From positions 20,011,346 to 20,075,345 of the forward strand of contig CM020618.1 in the NCBI GenBank assembly GCA_009829735.1: 64,000 bases of DNA, read 5' to 3'. The position numbers and the translations under genes were made by a program. This document shows, piece by piece, positions 53,221-64,000 of the stretch (position 1 is the first letter of the stretch; every line of letters begins with the position of its first letter). The DNA is from Pyropia yezoensis (lineage: Eukaryota; Rhodophyta; Bangiophyceae; Bangiales; Bangiaceae). The notes beneath the pieces were generated by a model, which made no database searches, had not been told where the DNA came from, and was given only the letters and a program-made list of their open reading frames with translations.

Positions 53221-54640
53221 GGCGCCAACGAGCCACCTCGGACGGCCACACAGAGGCGCAAGCGGCGGCGCCGCCGCTGGCGAGGGTTGGCAATGGCCAG
53301 GAGGCGTGGGTGGCCGCCACGCCGACGAGACGGCGCTATCTCCCAGGTCAAGTGGCCCTCGCCGAGATTGCGCAACAGGACGGAAGACTAGGGGGGGGGG
53401 GGGGGTCTCGCTTCGCCCGTGTCGCCCGCACCCCTTTGCGCGGAAAAAAACGAGTGCGGCTGCGTGCCGCGCGCTGCCGCAGCCCCGAGATGGGGTGCGT
53501 CGGCGGCGTAGGTGCCCACCGCGCAGGCTTGGGCAGAGCCATGAGCGGTACGGGGCAATCTTGGACACCACCATACACGCATCGGGGGCATCCCCTGCGC
53601 GACCTCCGCCCCATCCCCGACTACCTGCAGCGCATCCTGCAGGTAGCGCGCTCTTCACTGCCCCAGCGGGGACGCTGGCGCGCCGTTTGCCAAAGCTCGC
53701 GGCGGCGGCGGCAGGGTCTCATCGACTGCCGCGGGTTATCGGGAGGGGGGGGAACGGTTGACTGTGGGGGGCGCCGCTCCCGGCGGTGGCAAGCGCCCTC
53801 GCCACCCGCCGCCATGGCGGCGGTGACGGCCTCGGACGGGCGGCGGGGGGGGGGAGAATTTGTCGGCGGCCGCGGGGCGCGGGTTGGAACAGAGGTGAGC
53901 TACCGCCGTGCCGCGCGGCACGGCGGTGGGCTTGACGTCACCGGGGGGGAGGGGGAGATGGGGGCGACGCTGGGGGCCAAGGACGAGCCGGGGCTGGATA
54001 CACACACTACGTATGGACACTGCACTGTCTGAGGGTGTCTTTTTCGAGAGGGGCGTGGGCGAACAGAGGGCGCCAGGCGCCGGGCGTATATCGGGCGCAA
54101 GAAATGGCTGGCGCCAGGCGCGGTTTCGGGGTGATGGGGTGGAGGGTGGCGGCGTGGGAGGGCGCCGAGCGGTCGTGGCCGCGCGTCGGGCGCCTCAGGC
54201 GCAGGTTCCCCGCCTAAACAGGCGCCGGCCCGCACAGTGGTCTGCGCCCCACGCCGTGACGGGGGTCGCTTGGTGGTGCGGAGGGTGTGGAGGGTGGCGC
54301 GACAGCGGCGGCCGCCAACCCCCCCCGCACCCATCATGGGGATCCCCCGCCGCTCATCTCTCTTCCCCCCGATCTCTGACCCCCGGCGTGTTTTGGCGCC
54401 GAGTAGCGTGGGTGGCCCCTAATGGTGGCGGGCTCACTTGAGCGAAAGATGGCTGTTGTTCCCGCCCGCTTACTCCTCATACGACCCTTCCTCCCCCCCG
54501 TCTACTCATGAAGTACCTATTTATGCAGCGCCCGTCTTGGCAGCGGCGCGCGCCTGCCCACAGCACCTGCCTGGGCGTTTCTCGGATGCGTCACCCCAGC
54601 TCAATGCTGAATTCAGGTGCCACGGTGCGGTGACCACGAG

Positions 54641-54674
54641 GTGGTGCCACGGCATGCCATAGCCGTGGCACCAC
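54641..54674 (+). other. Perfect 13-bp hairpin
   Basis: GTGGTGCCACGGC, loop ATGCCATA, GCCGTGGCACCAC. Stem complementarity is perfect. No terminator or RNA gene context is recognised. Confidence 0.7.
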
Positions 54675-55256
54675 GCCCCCATTGCAGCCATACTGCATCC
54701 CTCCCGCTCAGACTGTTTGTCGACCACAAGCGCGGCGGCCTGTAGTCGTAGGTAGTGCACCACACCGCCGTCGTTGTGTGAGCGTGCGCCGTCACTCCCC
54801 CGCAGTGCCACTGTCGAGGAGGTGTGTCCAGAGGCACCTTAAAAGCTTCCGTGTCCTCTCTCGGTGCGTCTGCAGAGCTATAGCCCCGCCCAGCTATCTA
54901 TATACGTCACACGCCCTCAGGCGGCGACCGCCACCCGGCAGACGTGCCGCGCCAGGCTTGGCGCTTCCCCACGGCTCCTCCCGCTCGGAGGCCCTCGCGG
55001 ACCACCCCCTGGATGAAGTCCCCCACCGGCCCCGGTCGATCCCCGCCGTCCATCCAAAAACTGCACGCCAGCCCCAGTGTGTGGCTGGCGTGTGCCAACC
55101 CCGGCGCACGGAGGGGGCGTGCGCAGCCCCTCGCGTGGCGATGGGCCGCCGCCGCCCGCTCCCAGAGCGGACGGCGACGCCCGTTGTGAATCACTGAGAC
55201 TGGCCGGGGCACACAGCACCCATGACTGAGATTAAGGGCCGTCACATCGGACTAGG

Positions 55257-55328
55257 CGACAAAAAACGGGATGGGGGACATCCTCTTTGGGCGACAAAGA
55301 ATGGGATGGGGGACATCCTCTTTGGGCG
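55257..55328 (+). repeat. Short tandem duplication (about 36 bp, two copies)
   Basis: GGCGACAAAAAACGGGATGG and its neighbour GGCGACAAAGAATGGGATGG, each followed by GGGACATCCTCTTTGGGCG. Confidence 0.8.
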
Positions 55329-55554
55329 TGGTCGGCGACGGGCGACTGGGCGTGCCGGCGGAGCGAGTGCGTGACCGCCCCGAGACCAGGGCGCCCAGTG
55401 CCTATTGGGGCGTAGCCTCGAGAGGGGAAAGGGGGCAAGTCGCGTTGGCTCTGCACGTCTCCCCGATTGGTGGGCCAGAACGAGGCGCCAGTGCATGCCC
55501 GCACTGGTGCTCGCGGGAGGGGCACGTGGGAAAGGGGGGGTAGGGCTCCAGGTA

Positions 55555-55673
55555 TAGTGCTTCCCGTAAAAAGTGGACGTGCACGTGTCGTGATCATGTC
55601 AAATATCGGCTACTGGACCAATCAAACCCACACTGCACGACCTGTGCACGTCTACTTCTTACGGGACGCACAA
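55555..55673 (+). mobile_element. TA-flanked MITE, copy 3
   Basis: 119 bp, same family as 45935-46053, with TA at 55553-55554 and 55674-55675. A few differences in both inverted ends (GTGCTTCCCG; CTACTTCTTACGG). Confidence 0.88.
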
Positions 55674-55849
55674 TAGTATCCCAGGATCTCAAACCAACAG
55701 CAAACTTTTTGCTGTTTGGGAACGCTGAGAAGCTCTGAGAGCGCTAGGACGGCTACTTCAGTACATGCGCACGTAAGTAGAATGAAGCATGCATTACCGT
55801 GCCACGGAAGTAGATGGCGCCGCAACGCTCCCGCCAGCGCGACCCGCAC

Positions 55850-57330
55850 CCGCCCGCTCTCGCCAGAGCGGTGCCCCCCCCCCCGACGCAGCCCGCGTGC
55901 CCCCCGACCCTGCCTCCCCCCCGCCCCCCCCCCCAGCCGCCTCCCCCTGCCGCGTGCCGCTTGCTGCCCCCGCCCCCACTACGCCCACCCATCCTTGCCG
56001 CACGCCCTCCCTCCCCCTGGCCTCCTCGCCTCCCGTCTTCGCCGGCCAGGTGCGCCGGCGCCGCCGCGGCCTGGCGCCGCCGCGGCCTGGCGCTGCCGCC
56101 GCTGCTGCCGCTGCCGCTGCCGGCTGCATCCCCGGCCACCTGGGCGCTGCCGCCGCCGGGCGTCGCCGCCGCTGCTGCCGCTGCCGCTGCCGACTACCTC
56201 CTCGGCCATCTGGGCGCTGCCGCCGCCGCCGCTGGGCACTGCCGCCGCCGGGCGCCGCCCGTGCCGCCCGGGGGCTGCCGCTGCTGCGGCTGGGCGCTGC
56301 CGCTGCCGCGGCTGGGAGCTGCCGCGGCTGGGTGCTTCGACCGCTGCGGCTGGGCGCTGCCGCCGCCGAGGCTGGGCGCTGCCGCTGCCGAGGCTGGGCA
56401 CTTCCACCACCCCGCCGCCGGCTGCAGCCCGTGCCGCCTGGGGGCTGCCGCTGCCGCGGCTGGGCGCTGCCGCTGCCGCGGCTGGGCGCTTCCACCGCGG
56501 GCTGCTGCCCCCCCGCGCTGCCGCTCCGCGAGTACCCGCCCCCGCCGGCCGCTGCCGTTGCCGGCCGCTGCCGTTGCCGTCTGATGGCGCTCCGGTTGGT
56601 GCCCCCGGCTGCCGGGCGCTGCCGCCGTCGGGGCCGGGCGCTGCAGCTGCTCCCGCCACCGGCTGCCGCCCCACCAGCCCGCCCACCCTCGCTGGCTGCT
56701 GCCGCTGCGTGCTGTCGCCGCTGCTGGATGCCGCCGCCACCGGCTGCCGTCGCCGCTGGCCGGGCGCTGCCACCTCCGCGGCTGGGCGCTGCCGGCTTCG
56801 ACAGGTCGCCCTGCGGCTGCTCTCGATGCCTGCTACCCCATCGCTGACTACCACCAGCGCTGGCTGCCGCCCCTGCTGGCAGGGCGCTACCGCCGCTCCT
56901 GCGGGTGCCCCCGCGACCGGCTGCTGTCGCCGGCTGTCGCCACCGCCGGCAGGGCGCCTCCACCACCGTGGCCGGGCGCAGCTATGGCGGCGCCCGGGTG
57001 ATGCCGATCCGCCGGCCACCGGCCGCCCCCCCACGCACCGAGCCGCCGCCTCTGCGTGCCACCGCCTCTGGTTGCCACTGCCGCTGGCTGCCAGCGCTGC
57101 TGGCAGGGCGCTGTTCCCGCCGCTGGCCGTGCGCTGCGGCCGCCACGGCCGGGGTTGCCTCCTCTCCCGCCGCCGGTGGCTGCCCCTCCTGCGCTGCGGC
57201 GGTGACAGGTTGCCGCAGGCGCTGTCTGCCCGCCCCACAGGCCGAGCGATGCCGCCTCTGCGGCCGGGCGCTCCCATCGCTCCCGTCCCCGGCTGTCGCC
57301 GCCGCCAAGCACCGATGTCGCCGCTTCTTG
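55850..57330. repeat. Degenerate GC minisatellite
   Basis: Irregular tandem array of GC-rich units of about 18-30 bases built from GCTGCCGCTGCCGCGGCTGG-type blocks, densest at 56060-56500. Long open frames exist in several registers on both strands only because the repeat lacks stops. No unique domain is seen, so a coding role is not supported. Confidence 0.7.
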
Positions 57331-59174
57331 TCACGACACAGGGCACACTGGACCTTGGCGTCCGGGGGGGGGTCGCCCTCTTGCCAGTTCTCATTCCCCC
57401 TCATTCGCTGCGCCACAGAGCACAAACTCGAGTGGTATTTGCTGGAGTGAGTGACCCAGCCGTACCACGGGGGCACACTTGACGACGGTTGAACTCGATC
57501 AAGGGAACAAGAAACTGCACACAAGGGAGCCGCCAGAGGATAGTCTCGCGATGACGCCATCCGCAGCAATCGCAGCGACGCAGGTTGCGGGCGCAAGGGT
57601 GCCTCCCGGGACACTCCGCCAAAGCCCACCACTCGCGGCAGCACGGGCCAAGAGGGGGAAGCAGCCCGGAAGACCACCGCCCCGCCAACAATTGCCAACC
57701 CCATGGTGACCACAACAGCCGTTCTCCTCGGCTGAACTGGGGCGCGCGAGCCGCCGTCAAACGGCAGTGCGCTCCACGGGTACAAGCCGGTGGCGGCTGC
57801 AGCGGGTGTCGAAATATGAGAGAGCCTTGGAAGGGGATGAGACGCCGTCGGCAGGGTGCACCAGAGGGACGGCCGTCACGGCCGGTCTGGGAAACGGTTG
57901 GGCAAGGTAGACGGGGACATCTTTGATAAGAGTCAGATGCTGTCTAGTATTGTCGATCCGTCAAAGAGTAAAGGACCGCCGCTTCGAGTACAGAACGGGC
58001 CAATGTTTGAATGTTGCTTGACTTCGACTGAGAGTGCTCCCACCAACGTCGTACCAACTCGATACCATCTCACAGCAATATGGTTTTTAGGAAGCCACGT
58101 GGGCCCCTGTAACTGGCTGTTCTCTCGGCCAGTCGATATTCGCGAAGGAGTTGTTCAAAGACGGGGGCTACATAATTTTACGGCGAGACAGTTGTCTTGC
58201 CGGGTGTCGAGAGGTCCTCAGGTGAGATGTGGACGAGAAAGAATGATTTTCGATTCGGGTCATTAGCGAAGCTACTATACGAGATGGACACCCTTAACGT
58301 CGATTCGTGGCTCACAGTCGCCCTCAACTTGACGTCAATAGGGGCGCTGATTGGTCAAGTGGAGGGTCGGGCACGGGAAGCTTGAATAGCTCTGAGCCGC
58401 ACGTTCTCCGGCGCTGCGACATGATTGGACGGCGAATAGACGGCGAACGTCGTTCGAAGTTTGCCGTTCACCAAGCAAGTACTTGCAATTTCCTCGGTCT
58501 TTCCTGAAAAGTACTGTTGCTGGAGCACGCACATCCGCGTATGTGGAATCTTGGTGTGGCGAGGCGCGGCAGCCTCATGTGGAATCTCGGCATGGCTCCC
58601 CGCGCGAGCACCACGTTCTGAGGCCGCCCCCACCGGTCCCAACGCGGCGGGGCCCCCCTCCTCGCACAGTTTGGGCGCAGGCATGTTCCACGCTCGTGGG
58701 CCCACGGGAGGGCGCCCGCGGCCCCCTCTGCGCCGGAGTGCCAGGGCTGGTCCCCCCCCCTCCCACAACTCGGGCAGAGCCAGGGTGCTGGTGCTCCGGA
58801 CGCCCCTCCTTGAGTGTTCTGCGGCCCCTCTTGCCGAGCGCTCCCACGCACCTCTGTGCACTTGTGCACATGCGGTGCCGCGCAGCACGCGGCGTGGGTT
58901 GGCGCCGTTTGTGTCATGTACCCACACCATCCCCCCCGCTGTCCTTCACCACCACCCCCCGCAGCCCATCACCTCCCTCAGCCGCGGACCTTTCGCTTGT
59001 GGCGTCTGCCTCCCTTCTCTTCACCCTGGGCGTCGGGGGTGTATGTGAAGGGGGAGGGGAAGACGGGAGCCCGTTGGGGGGAGAGGCGCCGGTGACGGCC
59101 GCAAGGACGGTGGTCCAGGCGTGGGGGGGGCGGAACGATGGTGCCTGCTTTTCGTGCGGAAGCGTCGACACGGG
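57331..59174. other. Intergenic, no supported gene
   Basis: Mixed composition, lower GC near 57930-58350 and 58440-58520. Only short overlapping frames without domains. Confidence 0.5.
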
Positions 59175-59318
59175 CGCCGGCGGCGCCGGCCACCCTCTGG
59201 GGTTACCACTTCCCGGTGATGGCCGTGACCACGTTGACAGCCAGGGCGGTCAAGGAACTTGTGTTCAGGAGGGAAGAGCGAACGAGGCGGCGGCAGGCGA
59301 GATGGCCAGCTCAAAGAG
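59175..59318 (+). CDS. Possible exon fragment resembling SLAC1/TDT anion-channel C-terminus
   Basis: In one frame the segment TLWGYHFPVMAVTTLTARA resembles the WWAYTFP-type helix near the end of SLAC1/tellurite-resistance/dicarboxylate transporters, followed by a charged stretch (KELVFRREERTRRR) and a good donor-like GTGAGT after CTCAAAGA. No other exon could be found. This is a weak, motif-only suggestion. Confidence 0.22.
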
Positions 59319-59799
59319 TGAGTCCGCGAAAAACGGAAGTAACAGGCTAGGGTGTTTTCGCGAACGCGCTATCAGTCTGAGCAAAGAAAAACAGGCCCGA
59401 GCAACGATTCCGTGACACCGCTTCAAGCCGCACTGCGCTGCCCACTGGCGTTGCGACACTGCTCGCCACCCGCATGGGGACCGAGGCGCCCCAGCTCTGG
59501 TACGACCGCCCCGAGCGGTGCAACGGGGGCGCTCTCAACGCCTACGCCACCGCACGCGCCTGCACGGTGGGGCTGCGGCTGCAGTGAGACGTCAAGGCGC
59601 CGGCGACCTTGTACCCACCCCCCCCCCCCTTCTCGCCCCCACGTACGCCACCGTCGCCGCCCTCGCCCTCCCTTCCATCCCCACCTAAATGGCCCCACCA
59701 CTGCAAATCCGCCTCCCTCCCGATCTTGTCGGCGCCACCGCACAGCGCTACAGCCAACAGGGCCAGCGCAAAGGCCGCCGCTGCCCCACAGCAAGCAGC
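59319..59799. other. 3' flank of the NTPase gene
   Basis: GC-rich with a poly-C run near 59620-59630. No supported gene; a short frame at 59473-59587 (MGTEAPQLWYDRPER) has protein-like composition but no context. Confidence 0.4.
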
Positions 59800-62694
59800 T
59801 CACGGCTTCTTAAACCTTCCAAGGGTATCCACTGCACGCGCCTGCCTCAGGTATTGGGACACGTCGAGGAAGGACGAGATGGGGTCCGGCAGCCACCCAC
59901 CCAGATCAGGGCCACAACGCAGCACGCTCTGCCTCGCGGCGCGCCCCGACTCAAACGTTCGCTTGCTCGGACAGTCCCTGACGCCAAACTGGCCGGGGCG
60001 ACGATTGCAGTAGACCAAGACAATCTTGCTCTTCCACCCGTCCCACAACCCAGCTGGAGCCAAAACGGAGCACTCCAACAGGGCCCAGGCACCATTCACG
60101 TGGGACAACGTGGGGAAGCCAGACGCGTTAGCTCCGCAGTCCTTGGTCTGGTAGACCGCCGCGATGATGTCGCCCACCTTATACTGCTTGCTCGCGCGCG
60201 AGACGAGGAAGAACTCCACAATGTCCACGGCATACTGCGAGTGCGACTCCAACTCGGCGTTCAGGCGGAAGACGACGTTGACAGCCTCTTGTGGATGATC
60301 TTCGGCAAACTTGAGGGCGTTGACCAAGCTTTCCTCTTGTACTCCGCCAATGCGGGGGGCCGACGCATCCACACGCACGTCCTTCAGGAGAGTGTCGCCA
60401 CCGCCACCTTGTGCACAGAATGGGCTGGTCCAAACCTGCTCCAGCACCACCGCACAGTAGTCATCCGCATGATCCGCCCGAGCAAAGGAGGACGTGACGC
60501 TCCAGTTGGCGACGAAACGCTCAAGCCGCTCACCAGTAAAACGCGACCCAGGGCAGAGAAGCAAGTCCTTGAGGGCAGAGTAGCGCAGCTCAGATCCACC
60601 GAGGAAGGCCATCCGCAACACAGCCCACGGATGCAGGCTCGGGATGGCGTAGTTCAAGTCCTTCACGCCGCCAGCCGGATCCGGCTCGACGTGCTTGAGT
60701 AGGAGGACGCCATCCCCACCCAGCTCGTCCCAGAGGATAGGTGCATAACCTCCGTCCTTGACGCGCTCAATGGCCACGGTCTCCAGCGCCAGAGGTCTGC
60801 CCAGCATGGCATGCGACGAGATGAGATCGAGCCCTTGCTTGCCACCCAATGACCCTAGGTTCACGCCCAGTGCAGAATAGGACAGAGCCGCGTCCATAGA
60901 CGCCCAGCACATGGTCTGGACAGTGGACGAAAATAGGACGCTCTTCCTTGCTGGGCCTTGCGCTTGCACGAGCGCCTCCACTTGCGTACGCAGGTGCTCA
61001 AGAAAGACCATCGCGAGGCGCGGATGCCCACCTAGCAGCGCACACAGCATCATGGCGAAGGGAGAATCCTGTCCAGACCTTGATGCAAACAGATCCAGGA
61101 CGACTACGGCAGCGACACCGTCCACAAGCAGAGGGGCGAGCTCGGCGAGCACAGCCTTGATAAACGCCGCCGGCTTCAGATACGACAGCTCCATCGCCGA
61201 GTACATGGAGCGACCCGACCGTGTTTGCTCTCGCCGCATAACGTTGTACTGCAGGGTTGTGAACACCACGATCCCACCAAGGTCTTGAAGAGATTGGCAA
61301 GCCGCAGAGCAAGTGGCATCAACCCAGTTGTCGAACATGCCGAGGCCCTTGATGGCAGCGCCCGACACTTTCCCATCCGCCCCGTCGAGCAGCGTCTTAT
61401 CGGCTCCGTCGGACGACTGCTCCTTGCCGCTCTCACCCAGCTGCCTCTCTTTGAAGCCCTTGTGCCGCTGCTGCTTCTTGCACCCCTCCTCCTGCTGGTT
61501 CTCCTTGTCCCTCTCGTCCGACGGCTGCCCGTCGCCCCATTCGCGCGGCACGCCCTTCACCTTGGCCACCTCGTCAACGAGAAGGAGAGGAATTCCTCCA
61601 GGCTGGCCGCGACAAAAAGACAAGACAGCCTTTGCCGACTCACGCACATCGTTCAAGGTCAGCTCCCTCTTCTTGAACGCCAACCCGAGCTCGTCAAGGA
61701 ATGTCGCCCATGACGCCTTCTTGGCGTCGACGAGCTCAGAGTAGCACACGCGCAGCTCCGACGGAAATCCAGTTCCCGCTGCCGCCGCCCACCCGAGCTC
61801 CCATGGCACGAAGGCGGTTCCGCCATTGAAGTTCACGCAGTACGCGCTGACCGAGCGTGCCAAGCCCAGGGCGCCAGCATTTCGCAGCCTCGAGGTCACG
61901 TTCTGCTGCACGCGCCGCTGCTCCTCTGCGTGCTCGACGCTCTCAGTCGAGATAGAGCGCTCAAATGCGAGGGAACACAAAACCACCCACGTCAGGACCT
62001 CTTGAACGCTGAACGTCTTGCCCAACCCAGGGCCGCTGCGGACAAAGTAGAACGGTTGCCGGTCCCCAGGCTTCAGGATGGGAACAAACCGGGTGACAAT
62101 CTCCGAGAAAAACGAGAGGGTGTTGTCCGACACATCGACTAGCAGTTCCGAATCCAGTCTTGGCGGGAAGGAGCCCAGCACCGAAGACGGCGGCGGTGCT
62201 TCGTAGTAGTCCCGCGCCCAGCCCTTCCGCTGGACGAACTCCAGCAGAGGATCACCGTCCAGCGACTTGGGGCTGGTTTCCACCAATGTAGCACATAGGG
62301 GACACAGCCGCTTCGCCTTGGGCGGCTTGGCCGCGTACTGCCAATCCCGTACGCGCATTGTGCGCTTTACCTCCTTACATACCGCCGAGTGGAAGACCTC
62401 GTCGTTTGGGAGCCAGCGGACCCAGCATCGCATGGGGGAGCCCTTGACCGCCGCGCTCGTGCCATGCAGGCCACTAGACGGGCGTCCTGTGCGAGGGGTG
62501 GCGAGCGAAACTATGATTGCGCGAGGAGAACAGCCCCAGCACCCAAGGCGTCCTAAAAAAGAGGTACGCCCCGCCACCACCGCCTCAGCCGCACTTGAAC
62601 CCCCAGAGCACATGATGGTCGTTGAAGCACGAGCCGGTGCCAACATAAACGACCTTGGTGGTACAGAAGAGGCAAAGAAGGCAAGCGTCGCCAT
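59800..62694 (-). CDS. Large P-loop NTPase, Crinkler/RHS-like candidate
   Basis: 964 residues from the first ATG (62694); a later ATG may be used because the first 90 residues are poorly structured. A Cys cluster (SAVCKEV...RLCPLCATL) is followed by Walker A SGPGLGKTF (about residue 220), the segment YCVNFNGGTAFVPWELGW, Walker B PLLLVDEVAKV (about residue 370), and a charged Glu/Lys/Gln insert (about 385-430). The C-terminal half is helical then mixed, with VVFRLNAELESHSQYAVDIVEFFLVS. Layout and size resemble the multi-copy eukaryotic NTPases of the Crinkler/RHS type, which are often transposon-linked and act in conflict with other genomes or cells. The family call is an inference; a generic STAND/AAA-like ATPase is possible. 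The frame is intact and single-exon. Confidence 0.6.
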   Translation of the reverse strand: MATLAFFASSVPPRSFMLAPARASTTIMCSGGSSAAEAVVAGRTSFLGRLGCWGCSPRAIIVSLATPRTGRPSSGLHGTSAAVKGSPMRCWVRWLPNDEVFHSAVCKEVKRTMRVRDWQYAAKPPKAKRLCPLCATLVETSPKSLDGDPLLEFVQRKGWARDYYEAPPPSSVLGSFPPRLDSELLVDVSDNTLSFFSEIVTRFVPILKPGDRQPFYFVRSGPGLGKTFSVQEVLTWVVLCSLAFERSISTESVEHAEEQRRVQQNVTSRLRNAGALGLARSVSAYCVNFNGGTAFVPWELGWAAAAGTGFPSELRVCYSELVDAKKASWATFLDELGLAFKKRELTLNDVRESAKAVLSFCRGQPGGIPLLLVDEVAKVKGVPREWGDGQPSDERDKENQQEEGCKKQQRHKGFKERQLGESGKEQSSDGADKTLLDGADGKVSGAAIKGLGMFDNWVDATCSAACQSLQDLGGIVVFTTLQYNVMRREQTRSGRSMYSAMELSYLKPAAFIKAVLAELAPLLVDGVAAVVVLDLFASRSGQDSPFAMMLCALLGGHPRLAMVFLEHLRTQVEALVQAQGPARKSVLFSSTVQTMCWASMDAALSYSALGVNLGSLGGKQGLDLISSHAMLGRPLALETVAIERVKDGGYAPILWDELGGDGVLLLKHVEPDPAGGVKDLNYAIPSLHPWAVLRMAFLGGSELRYSALKDLLLCPGSRFTGERLERFVANWSVTSSFARADHADDYCAVVLEQVWTSPFCAQGGGGDTLLKDVRVDASAPRIGGVQEESLVNALKFAEDHPQEAVNVVFRLNAELESHSQYAVDIVEFFLVSRASKQYKVGDIIAAVYQTKDCGANASGFPTLSHVNGAWALLECSVLAPAGLWDGWKSKIVLVYCNRRPGQFGVRDCPSKRTFESGRAARQSVLRCGPDLGGWLPDPISSFLDVSQYLRQARAVDTLGRFKKP

Positions 62695-64000
62695 GATCGT
62701 CTGCACTCGACTATGGGAGGACAGCAGCGGCCGGAGACGGCAGCGGCGGGTCCACGGCAGCAGCGGGTCCACGGCAGCGGCGGGTCCACGGCAGTGGCGG
62801 AACGGTGGCGGCGGCGGGTCGACCGTATCCGCAGGACGTCGGATTCAACAAGTGCAATGCAGCGGGGGGACAGTGGCGCAGTAGGGCTTAAACCATGTAC
62901 CTTAGAGATCGCCGAGTTGACGAGCAGCGGCCTTTGCAGCCGCTGCACATGCACTGCAACGTGGCCCCAAGGGCTCAAGAAGGCCTTTTCTCACGTTCAT
63001 GCGCTACAGGTTCACTGCACTTACGCTCCCCCCAGAAGAGGAGGGACTGGCCAGCCGTCATTTTTTGTGAGGAGCATGAGAACGAGCTTGTCGAGGTGTG
63101 CACGAAGGGGTTTTGCTGGCCGACGCCTTCCCGACCAGTTGTGGCCCTTCACAGCACAGTAACAAATTATCGCACCGACAGTTTTTTGTACTAAATACAG
63201 TATCGTTTCCTCAATGTCCAGTTTATTGTATGCTATGCGTATAAGATAAGAAGAGTCTCATTTGGTCCCGGCAAATGTACCCCATTTCTCTATTCGCAGG
63301 TGTTCTCGCGATACTATTGTCAGACAGATATGGCCGATTTCTGAAGAATGATGGGATTCATAAGGGGGTTCACAGCAGGTCACAGCAGCATTCCACCGAA
63401 GTACCGATGTTTCCCCCCTTCCCATTGGCTGCCGCAAAATCGCGGCAGCAGGTATCGCATACGTCTCATCCGATTCGGCGCTCCTCGTCTGACCCTTCTC
63501 CGATCGACTTTCCAGGGCTGTGCTCGAGTGACAGATCCCACCCACAACGGGAAATTAACTGGCACAGTACTCTGTGGTGGCCTCCTGTGAGCACGTCACA
63601 ACAGCCCGTACCTGCTGCGAACCCGTCCGTGCAACTGCAGGCTACTTTGTACTGGCCAATCAGCGCCCTAGAATCGGCCTCATTTCGCGGCATCTGGCCT
63701 CGGACCGATGCTGTGAGCCCCTGACAGGAGTCCTCTGCAAAACTGGGTCGGTCTTTGCAGACGGGAGATTTTTCGGCCGGTCTTACATCAAGGCATCACA
63801 CGGATGCGACAAGGATTTGCGGTGTTGGATGTGGTCCGGCCAAGGCCGAGGGCACCGCCGGAGAATTCTTGTGGCCCAGAATGCGTGCGTACTTGGCGAC
63901 TGTTCTGGGAGATCCTGCTGTGAACCCCCTTACGGAACTGATCATTCTTTGGAAATCGGCCATACCATCTCTCTGTTCACAGTTTCAACATACCAAGCAC
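62695..64000. other. Intergenic, no supported gene
   Basis: Starts with a short degenerate GC array (CAGCAGCGGGTCCACGG units, 62730-62800), then normal to AT-richer DNA. An AT-rich stretch lies at 63160-63260. Only short frames. Confidence 0.5.

Larger units (their letters stand above)
53221..55553. other. Intergenic with small structural features
   Basis: No supported gene. A C run sits near 53392-53404 (G on the plus strand). A TATA-like TATCTATATACG lies at about 54895 with no clear gene after it. A perfect hairpin and a short tandem duplication are listed separately. Confidence 0.5.

Noticed and set aside
55716-57482. 588-codon plus-strand frame and several antisense frames over the minisatellite
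   Set aside because: They follow the repeat in every register and lack any unique segment; the absence of stops reflects GC composition.

Overview
The window looks like nuclear DNA from a GC-rich, intron-poor eukaryotic alga. A bangialean red alga (Porphyra/Pyropia type) fits best, but this is an inference. The reasons are strongly G/C-biased third codon positions and Ala/Gly/Pro/Arg-rich proteins, mostly single-exon genes with short TATA-type promoters, a thylakoid ALB3 insertase with a transit-peptide exon, and abundant LTR and DIRS-order retrotransposons. Long G or C homopolymer tracts are common between genes.

Layout. Positions 1-12400 hold a cluster of Ty3/gypsy chromovirus copies: a decayed minus-strand copy (about 5705 to 1), a plus-strand copy with a nearly uninterrupted pol (5702-11482, with its 3' LTR), and the 5' LTR plus leader of a minus-strand copy (12402-11483). 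Between pol and the 3' LTR both main copies keep an antisense open frame rich in Arg/Ser. Positions 13.6-20.1 kb hold three host genes: an acidic protein of unknown function, a probable eIF2B beta subunit, and ALB3 with one predicted intron. Positions 20.1-23.9 kb are apparently gene-free. Positions 23.9-29.3 kb hold a two-finger C2H2 protein, a mitochondrial carrier (its last exon) and a LURP1-related-like protein.

Positions 29589-35667 hold a DIRS-order retrotransposon with split direct repeats (A1 - ORFs - B1A2 - B2). It encodes a Gag-like protein, RT/RNase H with a methyltransferase-like NPPF tail, and a tyrosine recombinase. Its two 610-bp A repeats look identical, so the insertion appears young. 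Positions 35.7-46.6 kb are repeat-derived or decayed DNA: a broken frame with an in-frame stop, another LTR copy, and a 151-bp tandem repeat. From 45.9 to 55.7 kb three copies of a ~119-bp TA-flanked MITE sit between host genes: a TilS-like tRNA(Ile)-lysidine synthetase (frame broken at a 12-C run), a secreted spondin_N protein and an F-box-like protein. Positions 55.8-57.4 kb are a degenerate GC minisatellite. A large P-loop NTPase (62694-59800) ends the gene list.

The host genes are unrelated housekeeping or structural loci with no operon-like logic. The mobile elements carry most of the interest: the antisense ORF of the chromovirus, the dead RT inside a long intact pol frame, the head-to-head junction, and the complete split-direct-repeat architecture of the DIRS element.
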